This document shows, in pieces, positions 6,480-15,391 of a stretch of 25,583 nt of DNA (position 1 is the first letter of the stretch; every line of letters begins with the position of its first letter). Below the pieces are notes generated by a model that saw only the letters and a list, made by a program, of their open reading frames with translations, ran no database searches and was not told the DNA's origin. Location of the stretch: the NCBI GenBank assembly GCA_002700405.1, contig PACY01000048.1, forward strand, positions 5,843-31,425, written 5' to 3'. The translations under genes were made by a program, and so were the position numbers. This DNA comes from Flavobacteriaceae bacterium (GTDB lineage: Bacteria > Bacteroidota > Bacteroidia > Flavobacteriales > Flavobacteriaceae).

Positions 6480-8903
6480 TTAAAATTTATACTGTAAAGT
6501 CATATAAGTATTTCTAGGTGGAGATGGAATTATTCCAGGGCCAGGATATCCTGTAGCTCTTCTAGTAAAATAATGATTATTTAACATATTATTTATTCCT
6601 GATTCTAATCTAATTCTTTTAAAAGAATATGAAATTGAAAAATCTAAAATTTCATAAGAAGGTATAATTCCTATAACTCCACTTAAATTTGAATTTATTG
6701 CATTTGTAGAATCTGAAAACTGATCTGACAAATATGAATATTGTAAATAACTTGTAAAATTTTTATATCCAAATTTTAATCCAGTTTTGAAGTTGTATTT
6801 TGGAACAAATTCTACTTCATTCCCTTGCACCCCAGGTTCATTTGAAGAATTATATTTTGATTGTATTATTGATAGATTCAAGAAAGTATTAAAAATATAA
6901 CTATCATTAAGGTTTATTAGCTTTTTTAAATTTATATCAATCAAGTTCTCAATTCCAAATATTTCTGCATCACCTGTATTTGTTCTAAATGCCTTAGTAT
7001 TACCATCTTCAAAAAGCTTTTGTACAAATCCAATTCTGTTTTTATATGAAAGGTAAAATAAGCTAAAATCATAATTTATATAATTATCAATATTTCCTCT
7101 AAATCCTAAATCAACAGTGTAACCATTTTCATCAACTATATCTGTATCTATTGCATATGCTGGATTTACTGTGCTTATATCAGCAAAAGTTACAGATCTA
7201 TAATTTTGAGAAATATTTGCATAAGATTCAATATCCTTACTAATATTATATGTTAATCCAAGTCCAGTAAGAACAAAAGATCTTTTATTTTCTCTATTCT
7301 CATATATTGTATCATGACTAATAACATTCATTGCCGCATCCTGGACTATTCTCTCATAAGTTCCTTGAGCTTTAGTATTAATAAATTCAATTCTAAAACC
7401 TGGAGTTAAAGATAAGTTGTCAGATAATTTTATTATAGTTTCTCCAAAAATTGAAATATTTTGATTTGGATATTTGTAGTCTGATTGATTGACATAATTA
7501 GGGAATTCATTATTATAAAAGTTAAAATCAGCATCAGAAAATTCAGATCCTGGACCTTGCTTACTATAGTTATTAGATAAATATAATTTTGAGCCTATTA
7601 CAAAAATTGACTTAAGATTAAAGAGATTGTAATTACTTAAAAACTTTGATTCAAAACCAAAATTATTAAAGTCTCCTTTAATCAAGTCTCTAACATTATT
7701 TGAATCTACTTGATCAACTCTATTAACTCTAAATCCTAAAGCATTTCTTACAGCATTTAAACCAAATAAATTAAATGATAAAATTTTTAAGTCATTAAAC
7801 TTATGTTCAAATTTAAGGTTGTAAAGAGACCAATCAACATTAAACCAATTTCTAGCACGATTACTCAGAAATGGATCATTGTTGAACATAGTATCATTCA
7901 AACCTCCTGCTTGTTGACTTAAGTATGTAAAATATGTTATATCCATTGATAATTTTGATTTATCGTTGAAATCATAAGTTGATCTAAGAAAAAAGTTTTT
8001 TGAATTAAAAAATGAGTTTTCTCTGAACCCATCACCCTGTTTAAAATTAATAAAGGAATAATATCTAAACTTATTTTTTGATCCCTTTATACTTGTAAAA
8101 TTTGTATATAAATTATTACTTCCTATTGTATTTCTAAAATTGAATTCTAACTCTTGATTTTTTATTGCATCATCTAAGACAAAATTAACTAAACCACCAA
8201 ATTGTGTCCCATATTGAAGAGATGCTGCACCCCTAACAATTTGAATATTTTTAATTGATTCTGATGGAGGTGTATAATAACTCTCAGGGTAACCCAATAC
8301 ATCAGCGCTAATATCATAACCATTTTGCCTAGTATTAAAGTTTGATGTTCTATTTGGATCTAACCCTCTTCCTCCAATATTCAATTGAATTCCAGCATCA
8401 TCATTTTGATAAATATTTAACCCTGCAATTTGTGAATATATCTGTCTAGAATTATTACTAGCAAGATTAGCCATTGTTTCAGATACTAATATAACTTCAT
8501 TTTTTTTGCCTTTATAAATGCTAGTTCCCTCGAATTCATTTAATCTATTTAAAGAAAAGATTTTATTATTTCTTGCAATAATTACAATTTCATCTAAATT
8601 TTCTATTAGAGAAGATAAATAGATATTTTTTTTATTTAAAATATCAGATATTTGAAATTCTTTGATTTTGTAATTTTCAGAAAAAAATGCAATAACTGAT
8701 TTGTTTTCATATGAAAATATAAAAAAACCCTTATCATCAGAAATTGTAATCAAACCTGAAATAGAAGAGTAAATTTTTACATTAGCAATCCCCTTATTTG
8801 TATTTTCATCAATAATATATCCTGATATTTCATTTTGAGAAAAAACAAAATTTGATGAAAAAAATAATATTACTATAATTCTATAAAAATCTCTTAATAT
8901 CAT
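6480..8903 (-). CDS. TonB-dependent outer-membrane receptor, FecA-like
   Basis: This 807-residue outer-membrane beta-barrel transports a large or chelated ligand using TonB energy. A signal peptide ends near FVFSQ (residue 23). A carboxypeptidase-like regulatory domain (ISGYIIDENTNKGIANVKIYS, about 24-100) follows, and then the plug (about 135-245, with NIGGRGLDPNRTSNFNTRQNGYDI and VRGAASLQYGTQFGGLVNFVL). The rest is barrel, ending in the aromatic terminus YMTLQYKF. The plug style is like ferric citrate receptor FecA and related iron-chelate receptors, but the ligand cannot be read from sequence. Its start lies inside the HTTM gene (23-base overlap) and the DCC gene follows after 2 bases. The Fur-like operator before the operon and the adjacent ferric ABC importer support an iron-related ligand. 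Confidence 0.9.
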   Translation of the reverse strand: MILRDFYRIIVILFFSSNFVFSQNEISGYIIDENTNKGIANVKIYSSISGLITISDDKGFFIFSYENKSVIAFFSENYKIKEFQISDILNKKNIYLSSLIENLDEIVIIARNNKIFSLNRLNEFEGTSIYKGKKNEVILVSETMANLASNNSRQIYSQIAGLNIYQNDDAGIQLNIGGRGLDPNRTSNFNTRQNGYDISADVLGYPESYYTPPSESIKNIQIVRGAASLQYGTQFGGLVNFVLDDAIKNQELEFNFRNTIGSNNLYTNFTSIKGSKNKFRYYSFINFKQGDGFRENSFFNSKNFFLRSTYDFNDKSKLSMDITYFTYLSQQAGGLNDTMFNNDPFLSNRARNWFNVDWSLYNLKFEHKFNDLKILSFNLFGLNAVRNALGFRVNRVDQVDSNNVRDLIKGDFNNFGFESKFLSNYNLFNLKSIFVIGSKLYLSNNYSKQGPGSEFSDADFNFYNNEFPNYVNQSDYKYPNQNISIFGETIIKLSDNLSLTPGFRIEFINTKAQGTYERIVQDAAMNVISHDTIYENRENKRSFVLTGLGLTYNISKDIESYANISQNYRSVTFADISTVNPAYAIDTDIVDENGYTVDLGFRGNIDNYINYDFSLFYLSYKNRIGFVQKLFEDGNTKAFRTNTGDAEIFGIENLIDINLKKLINLNDSYIFNTFLNLSIIQSKYNSSNEPGVQGNEVEFVPKYNFKTGLKFGYKNFTSYLQYSYLSDQFSDSTNAINSNLSGVIGIIPSYEILDFSISYSFKRIRLESGINNMLNNHYFTRRATGYPGPGIIPSPPRNTYMTLQYKF

Positions 8904-10242
8904 ATTTAAAAGGCATTATCCATTCTTTGTTTTTAAGTGATCTATTTTGTTTATATAAGTTAACTGTTGGGTCTATATATAATTGACTCGGCCTCCCATT
9001 TATTGTCACATAGCTTTCAGCATAAACCGCAATATCCTTAAATCCTTTCTTTTGGTAAATATCACCAATATAATGAGCATATTCTAAAATAAAATCAGAT
9101 TGGAAACTCATTTGCTTTTCCTGGAATTCGGTAAGATAATCTTTATTGTCAATTAAAATATGTTTTCCGTTAGTTTGATCTATAACTTTTAGTGTTGTAT
9201 ATCCTGTTTTTTCAACTAACATAACTCTCCAAGAAAATCTATAACCTTGTTCAGTCCATAGAAGCTCTCCTGGATAAAATTTATTTCTAAGAGGAAATAT
9301 CACTTGAACAAATAAGAAAATGCAAACAAAAATTAAAGATAATTGATTTATAAATGATTTTTTTTCTAATATCTTTTCTTCATAAATCTTGTTATAATTT
9401 ATTTTAAATGATTTACTGATAAAATCTAATATTTTTTTATGAACTGAGTTGTCAAAGAAAATTATACAACTAAATATCATAATATAAGGGAACATGCCTA
9501 TAGGTGGAAATAAAATTCTAGTTAAGACATGAAATACTATTACCATTACAAATGCAAAAATTCGAGTTCTTTTGACTAGAAGTAAAAAAGGAATCGATAT
9601 GTCATATAGCATGCCACCCCAACTAAACAAATAATGTATGAATTCTTTTTGCAGCAATGTATCACCAATTAATGGTATTGAATATTTTTCTTTTAACCAT
9701 AGTTTAAGAGGTTGTGCTTGAATTAACCAGTCCGAATTTATCTTAGCTAATCCAGCATACAGATATACAATTATTAGCAATATTTTAAGACTATCAACAG
9801 ACCATCTAGGAATTTGAAATTTATTCCTTGCTGAATCAATTGAAAAATAGCTTGAAGCAGGTAAAAAAATCATCAATAAACTAATACAGCTTATAAGGTA
9901 GTAATGGTTTAGATATGTTGTCTTATCCATTAACTCTATGTATGTAAAACTAAGGAATAAGGTAATTATTGCAAATCTGTATTTATATCCAATTGTCACA
10001 AATAGTCCAGACAAAAAACAAATAAAAAAAATTAAATATGTATAAAGACCAAGGGGTTCTACCCAAGAAAACCCTAAATAAGTAAAATGAAAATCAGGTT
10101 CAAGATATAATTTTTCGATCCAACCCCTAGACCAAAACCTAATAATACTAAACATCACTAATATACCAAAGCCAATCCTATAAACCGTTAGTGAAAATGG
10201 AGGTATGTTTGTGTTTAGATACTTTAATATATTTTGTTTCAT
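8881..10242 (-). CDS. HTTM-domain / vitamin K-dependent gamma-carboxylase-like membrane protein
   Basis: This 453-residue integral membrane protein is related to vitamin K-dependent gamma-glutamyl carboxylase. The N-terminal two thirds has several membrane segments (near residues 20-36, 65-85, 90-105, 115-130, 153-165, 212-222, 228-262). It includes TTYLNHYYL (108-116) and YLYAGLAKINSDWL (160-173), where Lys167 aligns by my recollection with the catalytic lysine of the carboxylase. After a further membrane segment near 298-317, the C-terminal soluble part contains LWTEQGYRFSWRVML, also a carboxylase-family motif. Bacterial members have no proven general function. It sits between imelysin (16-base gap) and the TonB receptor (23-base overlap), so it is tightly linked to iron-uptake genes. 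It may modify an envelope protein or act in transport; both are inference. Confidence 0.85.
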   Translation of the reverse strand: MKQNILKYLNTNIPPFSLTVYRIGFGILVMFSIIRFWSRGWIEKLYLEPDFHFTYLGFSWVEPLGLYTYLIFFICFLSGLFVTIGYKYRFAIITLFLSFTYIELMDKTTYLNHYYLISCISLLMIFLPASSYFSIDSARNKFQIPRWSVDSLKILLIIVYLYAGLAKINSDWLIQAQPLKLWLKEKYSIPLIGDTLLQKEFIHYLFSWGGMLYDISIPFLLLVKRTRIFAFVMVIVFHVLTRILFPPIGMFPYIMIFSCIIFFDNSVHKKILDFISKSFKINYNKIYEEKILEKKSFINQLSLIFVCIFLFVQVIFPLRNKFYPGELLWTEQGYRFSWRVMLVEKTGYTTLKVIDQTNGKHILIDNKDYLTEFQEKQMSFQSDFILEYAHYIGDIYQKKGFKDIAVYAESYVTINGRPSQLYIDPTVNLYKQNRSLKNKEWIMPFKYDIKRFL

Positions 10243-10258
10243 TATTGATTAAATGAAG

Positions 10259-11389
10259 TTAATCTCCATCCGCATCAAAATAATCCACTGAAATCCCAAG
10301 GATTGACAACATATTAGTTTTTAATCTTACAACACCTTGTTGTATTGCATCATATGCTTCAAGCATTTTTATATTATCAGTTTGAATTTGTAATGCAAAG
10401 TTATCATCTAACAGCATTAATTTTTGCATAGAATTGTCAAATGAAGAAACAATATCATCATTTAATCCAATAAACATTAAAGAGTCTGAATAATTTGTAT
10501 CATCCAAATATCCTAAATAATCATATAAGCCTTCTCCATCTGTTTGAGATCCAAAATGTTTTCCAAGAAAGAAATTTTTAGAAGCATTAAGTGCTTCAAT
10601 TGATAGTTGTTTAGAAATATTACTTTTATAATAAGCTTCAACATTTTGAGGTAAAACATCCGACCACACTCCAGCAGGAATCCCAATTTTATTAGCTCTC
10701 AATCCTTTTTCGTAATAGTATATGAAATCATTAGTTAACATATTTAAACTTGAGCTAGATGTATTTCCATTTGAATTAATAAAATCTTCTTTATTGTTTT
10801 GCCAATATTCCAAAACAGCATCAGAGTTGCTTACCATTTTATCAACCAAAAGAATCAAATAATTCATATAGATATTATTTTCCTGGTTTTCAAGATAAAC
10901 GTCTAATATTAATTCATTAGTTTCAGCAATTCCAAATAATAAATAATCAATTGCTGGAAAGCCTTGAGATGAATATTGGTTAGGATTATTATCAAGATCA
11001 ATATTGTCTGAATTCAAATTGTTTTCTATTCTAGTAACATTTGCAGGGTAAATATTCATTTTTTGGATAAAATAAATCTCCTCAGCTAGACCAATATTAA
11101 ACATTTCGATATGCTGCCACATCTTATACGCCTCAACAAAACTCTCTTGAACATTTAAGAGATTTCCAATGCTTCTATCTTGATTAAATACAGAAACATT
11201 AGAACTAAAATTATCAAGCCCAAGATCAAAGCTAGTATGAGCTGGTAAAATTATGTTATTGGCAATATTAGATAATAATGCTTGTCTGTTGTAGTTGTCA
11301 GAGCTATTCCCATCATTATCATTATTGTCAGAGCACGAAAACAGAACTATAAGAATTAAAAAAAGTGAAGAGTATTTACTTAAATTCAT
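10259..11389 (-). CDS. Imelysin-family (peptidase M75-like, IrpA-type) lipoprotein
   Basis: This 376-residue predicted lipoprotein has a signal ending in LFSC (Cys19) followed by an Asn/Asp-rich stretch, consistent with surface display. Imelysin-family proteins are iron-regulated envelope proteins thought to bind metal; peptidase activity has been claimed but is doubtful. Family landmarks are the helical region WQHIEMFNIGLAE (about 91-103) and GFPAIDYLLFG (143-153). The latter corresponds to the GxHxxE motif of other imelysins but has Pro and Asp in place of His and Glu. A C-terminal helix follows (AYDAIQQGVVRLKTNMLSILGI). It is second in the operon, 102 bases after the DUF4856 gene, and a strong hairpin ends 15 bases upstream of its ATG. 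Iron-linked function is supported by the neighbours. Confidence 0.88.
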   Translation of the reverse strand: MNLSKYSSLFLILIVLFSCSDNNDNDGNSSDNYNRQALLSNIANNIILPAHTSFDLGLDNFSSNVSVFNQDRSIGNLLNVQESFVEAYKMWQHIEMFNIGLAEEIYFIQKMNIYPANVTRIENNLNSDNIDLDNNPNQYSSQGFPAIDYLLFGIAETNELILDVYLENQENNIYMNYLILLVDKMVSNSDAVLEYWQNNKEDFINSNGNTSSSSLNMLTNDFIYYYEKGLRANKIGIPAGVWSDVLPQNVEAYYKSNISKQLSIEALNASKNFFLGKHFGSQTDGEGLYDYLGYLDDTNYSDSLMFIGLNDDIVSSFDNSMQKLMLLDDNFALQIQTDNIKMLEAYDAIQQGVVRLKTNMLSILGISVDYFDADGD

Positions 11390-11404
11390 AATACAATATA
11401 ATTG

Positions 11405-11442
11405 AAATAGGAAACAGCAAATAATTTCGCTATTTCCTATTT
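11405..11442 (-). promoter_or_regulatory. 14-bp RNA hairpin between the DUF4856 and imelysin genes
   Basis: In the minus-strand transcript AAATAGGAAAUAGC pairs along its whole length with GCUGUUUCCUAUUU (one G-U pair) around a 10-base loop. As plus-strand RNA the same site would have a C-A mismatch, so the minus strand is favoured. The base of the stem is 15 bases upstream of the imelysin ATG, and no U-run follows, so it is not a standard terminator. It could stabilise the upstream mRNA end, attenuate, or limit initiation of imelysin. Confidence 0.6.
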
Positions 11443-11491
11443 TATAAATTAAATTAAAAAAACAAAATTAATTAACAAAAACTGCAATTTG

Positions 11492-12742
11492 TTAATCAAT
11501 ATTTAAAGTAACGCCATTAGCTTCAAATGCTGCATCAATTTGAGCAATCATTCCAGATTGACTAGGATTAGCTGAGTTATAACCAGCAGATATTAATCCA
11601 AAACTAGCTTCCATACCTATAACAGCATAAAAATTAGCGAAGTAATTGTCTAAGAAATATTCAACTGTTGCTTTATCCATAAATGGCTCATCATTTCCAT
11701 TATTTGTAAACTGTAAACTCAAAATAAATCCATGTGCTTCAGAAAGAGCGTGAAATGCTCCAGCAATATTTCCAGATTGCATTTTACTCAGATAATCGTT
11801 CATATAATGTATAGCATAATAACCTATAACTTTTGAAAGCTCAACTTGAATTATATCTGCTTGTTGATCTCTCAAACTATAGTCCTTGTTTACAATTGCT
11901 GTTCTTCCCATAATAAATGCATCATAAACAACTTGAGCTATTCCTGGCTCATAATTATCATTTACTTTTTCGAAATACTTCATTAATAAATTTCCATTAA
12001 CAGCTCCAGGAGTACTTCCTGATACACTTATATCTGGTTCTTGACCATATAAATAACCAAAACCTTCATCCCATTTATGTTCCATATCAGTATAATTATT
12101 ATCACCCGAAAGAACGTCATTATCATTATCGTCTATTCTAGTTCCAGAATCTAATTGATTTGGATGAATATAATTATTTACAATCTGATCAAGAGTAAAT
12201 GCACCAATTAAACCTTTAAAAAAAGTTTGATCTATTTCTTGACCCATTGCATTAAACTCATATGTAGATGATCCATCAAGAGTAGTCATAGCACCAGCAA
12301 CTCCTTGCATAGCATCACCATTAAAATTTGGAACAACACTATGTGCAAAGTCAGTAATCATAGCATCAAATCTTGCTTTCGTAGTAGCGCTTCCAGAAAG
12401 AGTAGAAGCAGCTGTCTTTGATCGAATAATTTTTGAAGTTCCATTAAGATCAGGATTTGAAAAACCTGCTGAAGTACCATCAGAACCACCAAACATTAGC
12501 ATTAAAGAAGCCTCATCTGTTTCAGCGGTATTTAAAGCTCCATAAAGCTCATCAGCCTGATTTAATCTAGTTGTTTGGCCAGAAAAACTAACCGAAGTAG
12601 TGTTATTTCTTGTAAATTCATAAGTTTCAGGAGGAGTAATTAGACTACTGCCATCATCATCTGAATCAGAATCACAAGCAAAAATAAAAATAGTCAACAT
12701 TAAAAACATTGACTTATAAATTAAATTTTTCATATTTCTCAT
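11492..12742 (-). CDS. DUF4856-family lipoprotein, first gene of the iron operon
   Basis: This protein is about 416 residues from the chosen start MRNMKNLIYK. The lipoprotein signal ends in FIFAC (Cys23) and is followed by DSDSDDDG, an acidic stretch like known surface-export signals of Bacteroidota lipoproteins. The mature part begins YEFTRNNTTSVSFSGQTTRLNQADELYGAL, in line with DUF4856 proteins, a Bacteroidota family of unknown function that I recall beside imelysin genes. The rest is mostly helical. An ATG further upstream (12775) lies inside the -7 promoter box and is rejected; ATG at 12733 (MKNLIYK) is an alternative. The Fur-like operator directly upstream suggests induction under iron limitation. 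A role in iron-chelate or haem binding at the surface is plausible but unproven. Confidence 0.78.
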   Translation of the reverse strand: MRNMKNLIYKSMFLMLTIFIFACDSDSDDDGSSLITPPETYEFTRNNTTSVSFSGQTTRLNQADELYGALNTAETDEASLMLMFGGSDGTSAGFSNPDLNGTSKIIRSKTAASTLSGSATTKARFDAMITDFAHSVVPNFNGDAMQGVAGAMTTLDGSSTYEFNAMGQEIDQTFFKGLIGAFTLDQIVNNYIHPNQLDSGTRIDDNDNDVLSGDNNYTDMEHKWDEGFGYLYGQEPDISVSGSTPGAVNGNLLMKYFEKVNDNYEPGIAQVVYDAFIMGRTAIVNKDYSLRDQQADIIQVELSKVIGYYAIHYMNDYLSKMQSGNIAGAFHALSEAHGFILSLQFTNNGNDEPFMDKATVEYFLDNYFANFYAVIGMEASFGLISAGYNSANPSQSGMIAQIDAAFEANGVTLNID

Positions 12743-12772
12743 AATAATTATATTTTTTTTAATAATTGAATG

Positions 12773-12806
12773 CAAATATATATAATTATTTAGAATCAGT
12801 CTAAAT
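12773..12806 (-). promoter_or_regulatory. Iron-operon promoter with Fur-like operator (DUF4856 operon)
   Basis: The minus-strand -7 box TATATTTG occupies 12780-12773. Seven bases upstream is the inverted repeat ATTTAGAATCAGTCTAAAT (12788-12806, plus strand), 9-1-9 with one mismatch. The core keeps the 7-1-7 symmetry of Fur boxes (TGATAAT-N-ATTATCA), with about 5 of 7 identical bases in the better half-site. The repeat covers the expected -33 region, so binding should block the promoter. A nearly identical layout is found at 16447-16480 before fbpA. Confidence 0.7.
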
Positions 12807-12864
12807 TAAAATAAGAAAATTATAATTTTTTTTTAATTAGTAATAAAAGGGAGTAATATATAGA

Positions 12865-13830
12865 TTATTCAATAAAAAAATTAGAGCATCTTTTATCGAA
12901 ATAAATTAAATCATCCTCTTGGAATTCAAAATAAACACTAGTATTTATTTTAATTGGTTTATTTGAAATTAATGACCAGATACTGCCATTATAATTACCA
13001 ACTAACCTGTAATCCTTACCTTGAAAAAAACATTTTTCAACAACAAAAGAGCAGTCTGAATCATTAACAATCTTAACATTTTCAGGTCGTATATAATAAT
13101 CCTTTTCTTTGAATGATAATTTATTTATATCTCCTAGCATTTCAGCACAATAACAATTGGCTGGATCACAATACATTGTCTCAGGAGTTGAGTATTGCTG
13201 TAATATCCCTGCCTTAAATATTAAAATCCTATCTGAAATGTTAAGTACATCATTTATATCATGAGTCACAAGGATTGTTGTAATACTCAATTTTTTTATG
13301 ATTTTATATATTTCATCTCTAATAATAAATTTAATATTTGCATCAAGATTACTAAAAGGCTCGTCCAAAAGAAGTAAATCTGGCTCTCTAACTATAGATC
13401 TTGCAATGCAGGCCCTTTGTTGTTCTCCGCCTGACACCTCATGAGGATATCTGTTTAATACTTGCTCTAAACCAGTTAGTGAAATTATTTTTTTAAGATT
13501 AACTTTATATTTATCATCTAGATTAAATTTGATGTTTTCTAAAATATTTAAATGTGGAAATAATGGATAGTCCTGAAACACATAACCAATCTTTCGCTTT
13601 TGAGGTTTAACAAAAGTGTTATCATTATTAATAATACTCTCATTTAGAATAATTGCACCTGAATTAATATTTTCTAAGCCTGCTAAACATTTTAAAAATG
13701 TTGTCTTGCCAGAACCACTCTCTCCTACAAAAGATATAATTTCACCTTTATCAACCGAAAAATTAAGTTTTTTAATTATAGGATTTGATTTATGGTAATA
13801 TTTAACTAAGTCTTTAACTTCTAAATACAT
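12865..13830 (-). CDS. fbpC: Ferric iron ABC transporter, ATP-binding protein
   Basis: This 321-residue ATPase powers the importer encoded by the two upstream genes. Motifs in order are Walker A GESGSGKT (36-43), a Q-loop in YVFQDYPLFPHL, the ABC signature VSGGEQQRACIARS, Walker B LLLLDEPFSNLD and the switch His in TILVTHD. The extra C-terminal regulatory domain typical of FbpC/PotA-type ATPases is present (YYIRPENVKIV and following). Its start overlaps the permease gene by 17 bases, indicating translational coupling. It is the last gene of the fbp operon; the promoter of the DUF4856 operon lies in the 122 bases downstream of it. Fe specificity is inferred from the substrate-binding protein. 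Confidence 0.92.
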   Translation of the reverse strand: MYLEVKDLVKYYHKSNPIIKKLNFSVDKGEIISFVGESGSGKTTFLKCLAGLENINSGAIILNESIINNDNTFVKPQKRKIGYVFQDYPLFPHLNILENIKFNLDDKYKVNLKKIISLTGLEQVLNRYPHEVSGGEQQRACIARSIVREPDLLLLDEPFSNLDANIKFIIRDEIYKIIKKLSITTILVTHDINDVLNISDRILIFKAGILQQYSTPETMYCDPANCYCAEMLGDINKLSFKEKDYYIRPENVKIVNDSDCSFVVEKCFFQGKDYRLVGNYNGSIWSLISNKPIKINTSVYFEFQEDDLIYFDKRCSNFFIE

Positions 13831-15391
13831 TATTCTTATCTAAATAATTTTTTAAAATGATTAACAATATAGAGCAAATTGAAATAATTACAAACGAATA
13901 GATACTTGAAATCGGAATCATTTCTTCAACGGCAAATTCATAAGTTTGAGTAGCTAATGTGTCAAAATTAAAAGGCCTTAAAATTAAAGTTATAGGTAGC
14001 TCTTTCATAATATCAATAAATACTAATATTAATGCAGCAAAAAAAGAATATTTATTTATTGGTAAGTAAATTTTTTCGAATAATTTAAAATTATTTAATC
14101 CAAGAGTTTTTGCAGAAAGGTCATATGTTTCAGGTTGCTTATCAAAGCTAGATTTAATAGGAGATTTTCCAACGGCTAAAAATCTAATAAGATATGCATA
14201 AATAAGAATGAAAAAATAAACTAAAAATGTCCCTAGTAAATTCACTGAACTAATTGATTGATCAATAGAATTAATAAATACTATTAGCGCTAAAGCAACT
14301 ACTGCTCCTGGAATTGAATATCCTAGAGAAATAAATTGATTTACATAATAGTATATCCTTGATTTTGAGAGTTTTTCACTGAATAAAAAGAAAATAGCAA
14401 GAATTAAAATTAAAAATGATGAAATTAAAGACACCGTGACTGAATTGAATGTTAGGTGAAGTAATCTTTTTAATTCAATCCTATCAACATTATCAAATAT
14501 ATTATACAAATTAAATAATACTGGAATAATAAAAGCTAATAATATTGGAATTAAACAACTTAAATAAACCCATACCACCCTTTTACTAGAAATATTTGAA
14601 AGAAGGGATATTTTACTATTTTCTGTAAAAGAGTATCTTTTATTTTGAATGAAAAATCTTTCAATAAAAAAAAGAAACATCACTATAAATAATAATATTG
14701 ATGAGAGCTGTATTGCAGCCTCTGTGTCATTCATAGAATTCCATGATCTAAAAATACCTATAGTATAAGTGTTGACTCCAAAATATTTTACAGCTCCATA
14801 TTCATTTAAAACCTCCATAATTACTAGAAATAATCCCGAAAAAATAGCAGGTCTAGAAAGAGGAAGAACAACTTTATAAAATGCCTTAAAGCCTGAAAGA
14901 CCTAAGTTTTTTGAAATATCAATATATTTAGATCCAAATAGGCTAAAAGAAATCCTTGAAACACTATATATATAAGGGTATAGAGAAAAAGCTAAAATTA
15001 TCCCTAATATTTCTATTTGTAATAAATCTGCTTTTATCCTAAAAGGACCTGTAAAACTTAAGATTTCACTATAAGTAAAAGCCATTATATAGGTAGGTAT
15101 TGAAAGTGGAAGATACAATGCTAAATCTATTAATTTTCTTCCTTTAAATCTATAATTACTAATATACCAAGCTGGAATAATTCCAAAAACTAATGAAAAA
15201 AGCGAAGTAATGATTACCAGATATAATGTATTTACTGAATAATCAAAAATTAAATTTTCAAAAATATATGCTAAAGAATCATTGTAATTAAAAAAAGTGG
15301 ATGATATTAAGAATATAATAGGAAAAAATAAAATTAAAAACACACATACAACTAAAGATTCTCTATTAAATATGTGTCTAAAATTAAACAT
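13814..15391 (-). CDS. fbpB: Ferric iron ABC transporter, two-domain permease
   Basis: This 525-residue inner-membrane protein contains two fused permease domains, each with about six membrane segments, as in FbpB, FutB and ThiP-type permeases. Cytoplasmic EAA-like loops are visible in SKNLGLSGFKAFYKVVLPLSRPAIFSG (after about residue 155) and SAKTLGLNNFKLFEKIYLPINKYSF (after about residue 427). These contact the ATPase. The fused arrangement means one copy is enough per transporter. The gene directly abuts fbpA upstream (no intergenic bases) and overlaps fbpC by 17 bases, so all three are co-expressed. Length is usual for the family. Confidence 0.92.
   Translation of the reverse strand: MFNFRHIFNRESLVVCVFLILFFPIIFLISSTFFNYNDSLAYIFENLIFDYSVNTLYLVIITSLFSLVFGIIPAWYISNYRFKGRKLIDLALYLPLSIPTYIMAFTYSEILSFTGPFRIKADLLQIEILGIILAFSLYPYIYSVSRISFSLFGSKYIDISKNLGLSGFKAFYKVVLPLSRPAIFSGLFLVIMEVLNEYGAVKYFGVNTYTIGIFRSWNSMNDTEAAIQLSSILLFIVMFLFFIERFFIQNKRYSFTENSKISLLSNISSKRVVWVYLSCLIPILLAFIIPVLFNLYNIFDNVDRIELKRLLHLTFNSVTVSLISSFLILILAIFFLFSEKLSKSRIYYYVNQFISLGYSIPGAVVALALIVFINSIDQSISSVNLLGTFLVYFFILIYAYLIRFLAVGKSPIKSSFDKQPETYDLSAKTLGLNNFKLFEKIYLPINKYSFFAALILVFIDIMKELPITLILRPFNFDTLATQTYEFAVEEMIPISSIYSFVIISICSILLIILKNYLDKNNVFRS

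Noticed and set aside
12743..12775. Upstream ATG of the DUF4856 gene
   Set aside because: It falls inside the -7 promoter box, and the lipoprotein signal is complete from 12742 or 12733.
12816..12829. AAAATTATAATTTT palindrome downstream of fbpC as a terminator
   Set aside because: It contains only A and T with no loop and cannot form a stable hairpin; no better terminator is visible.
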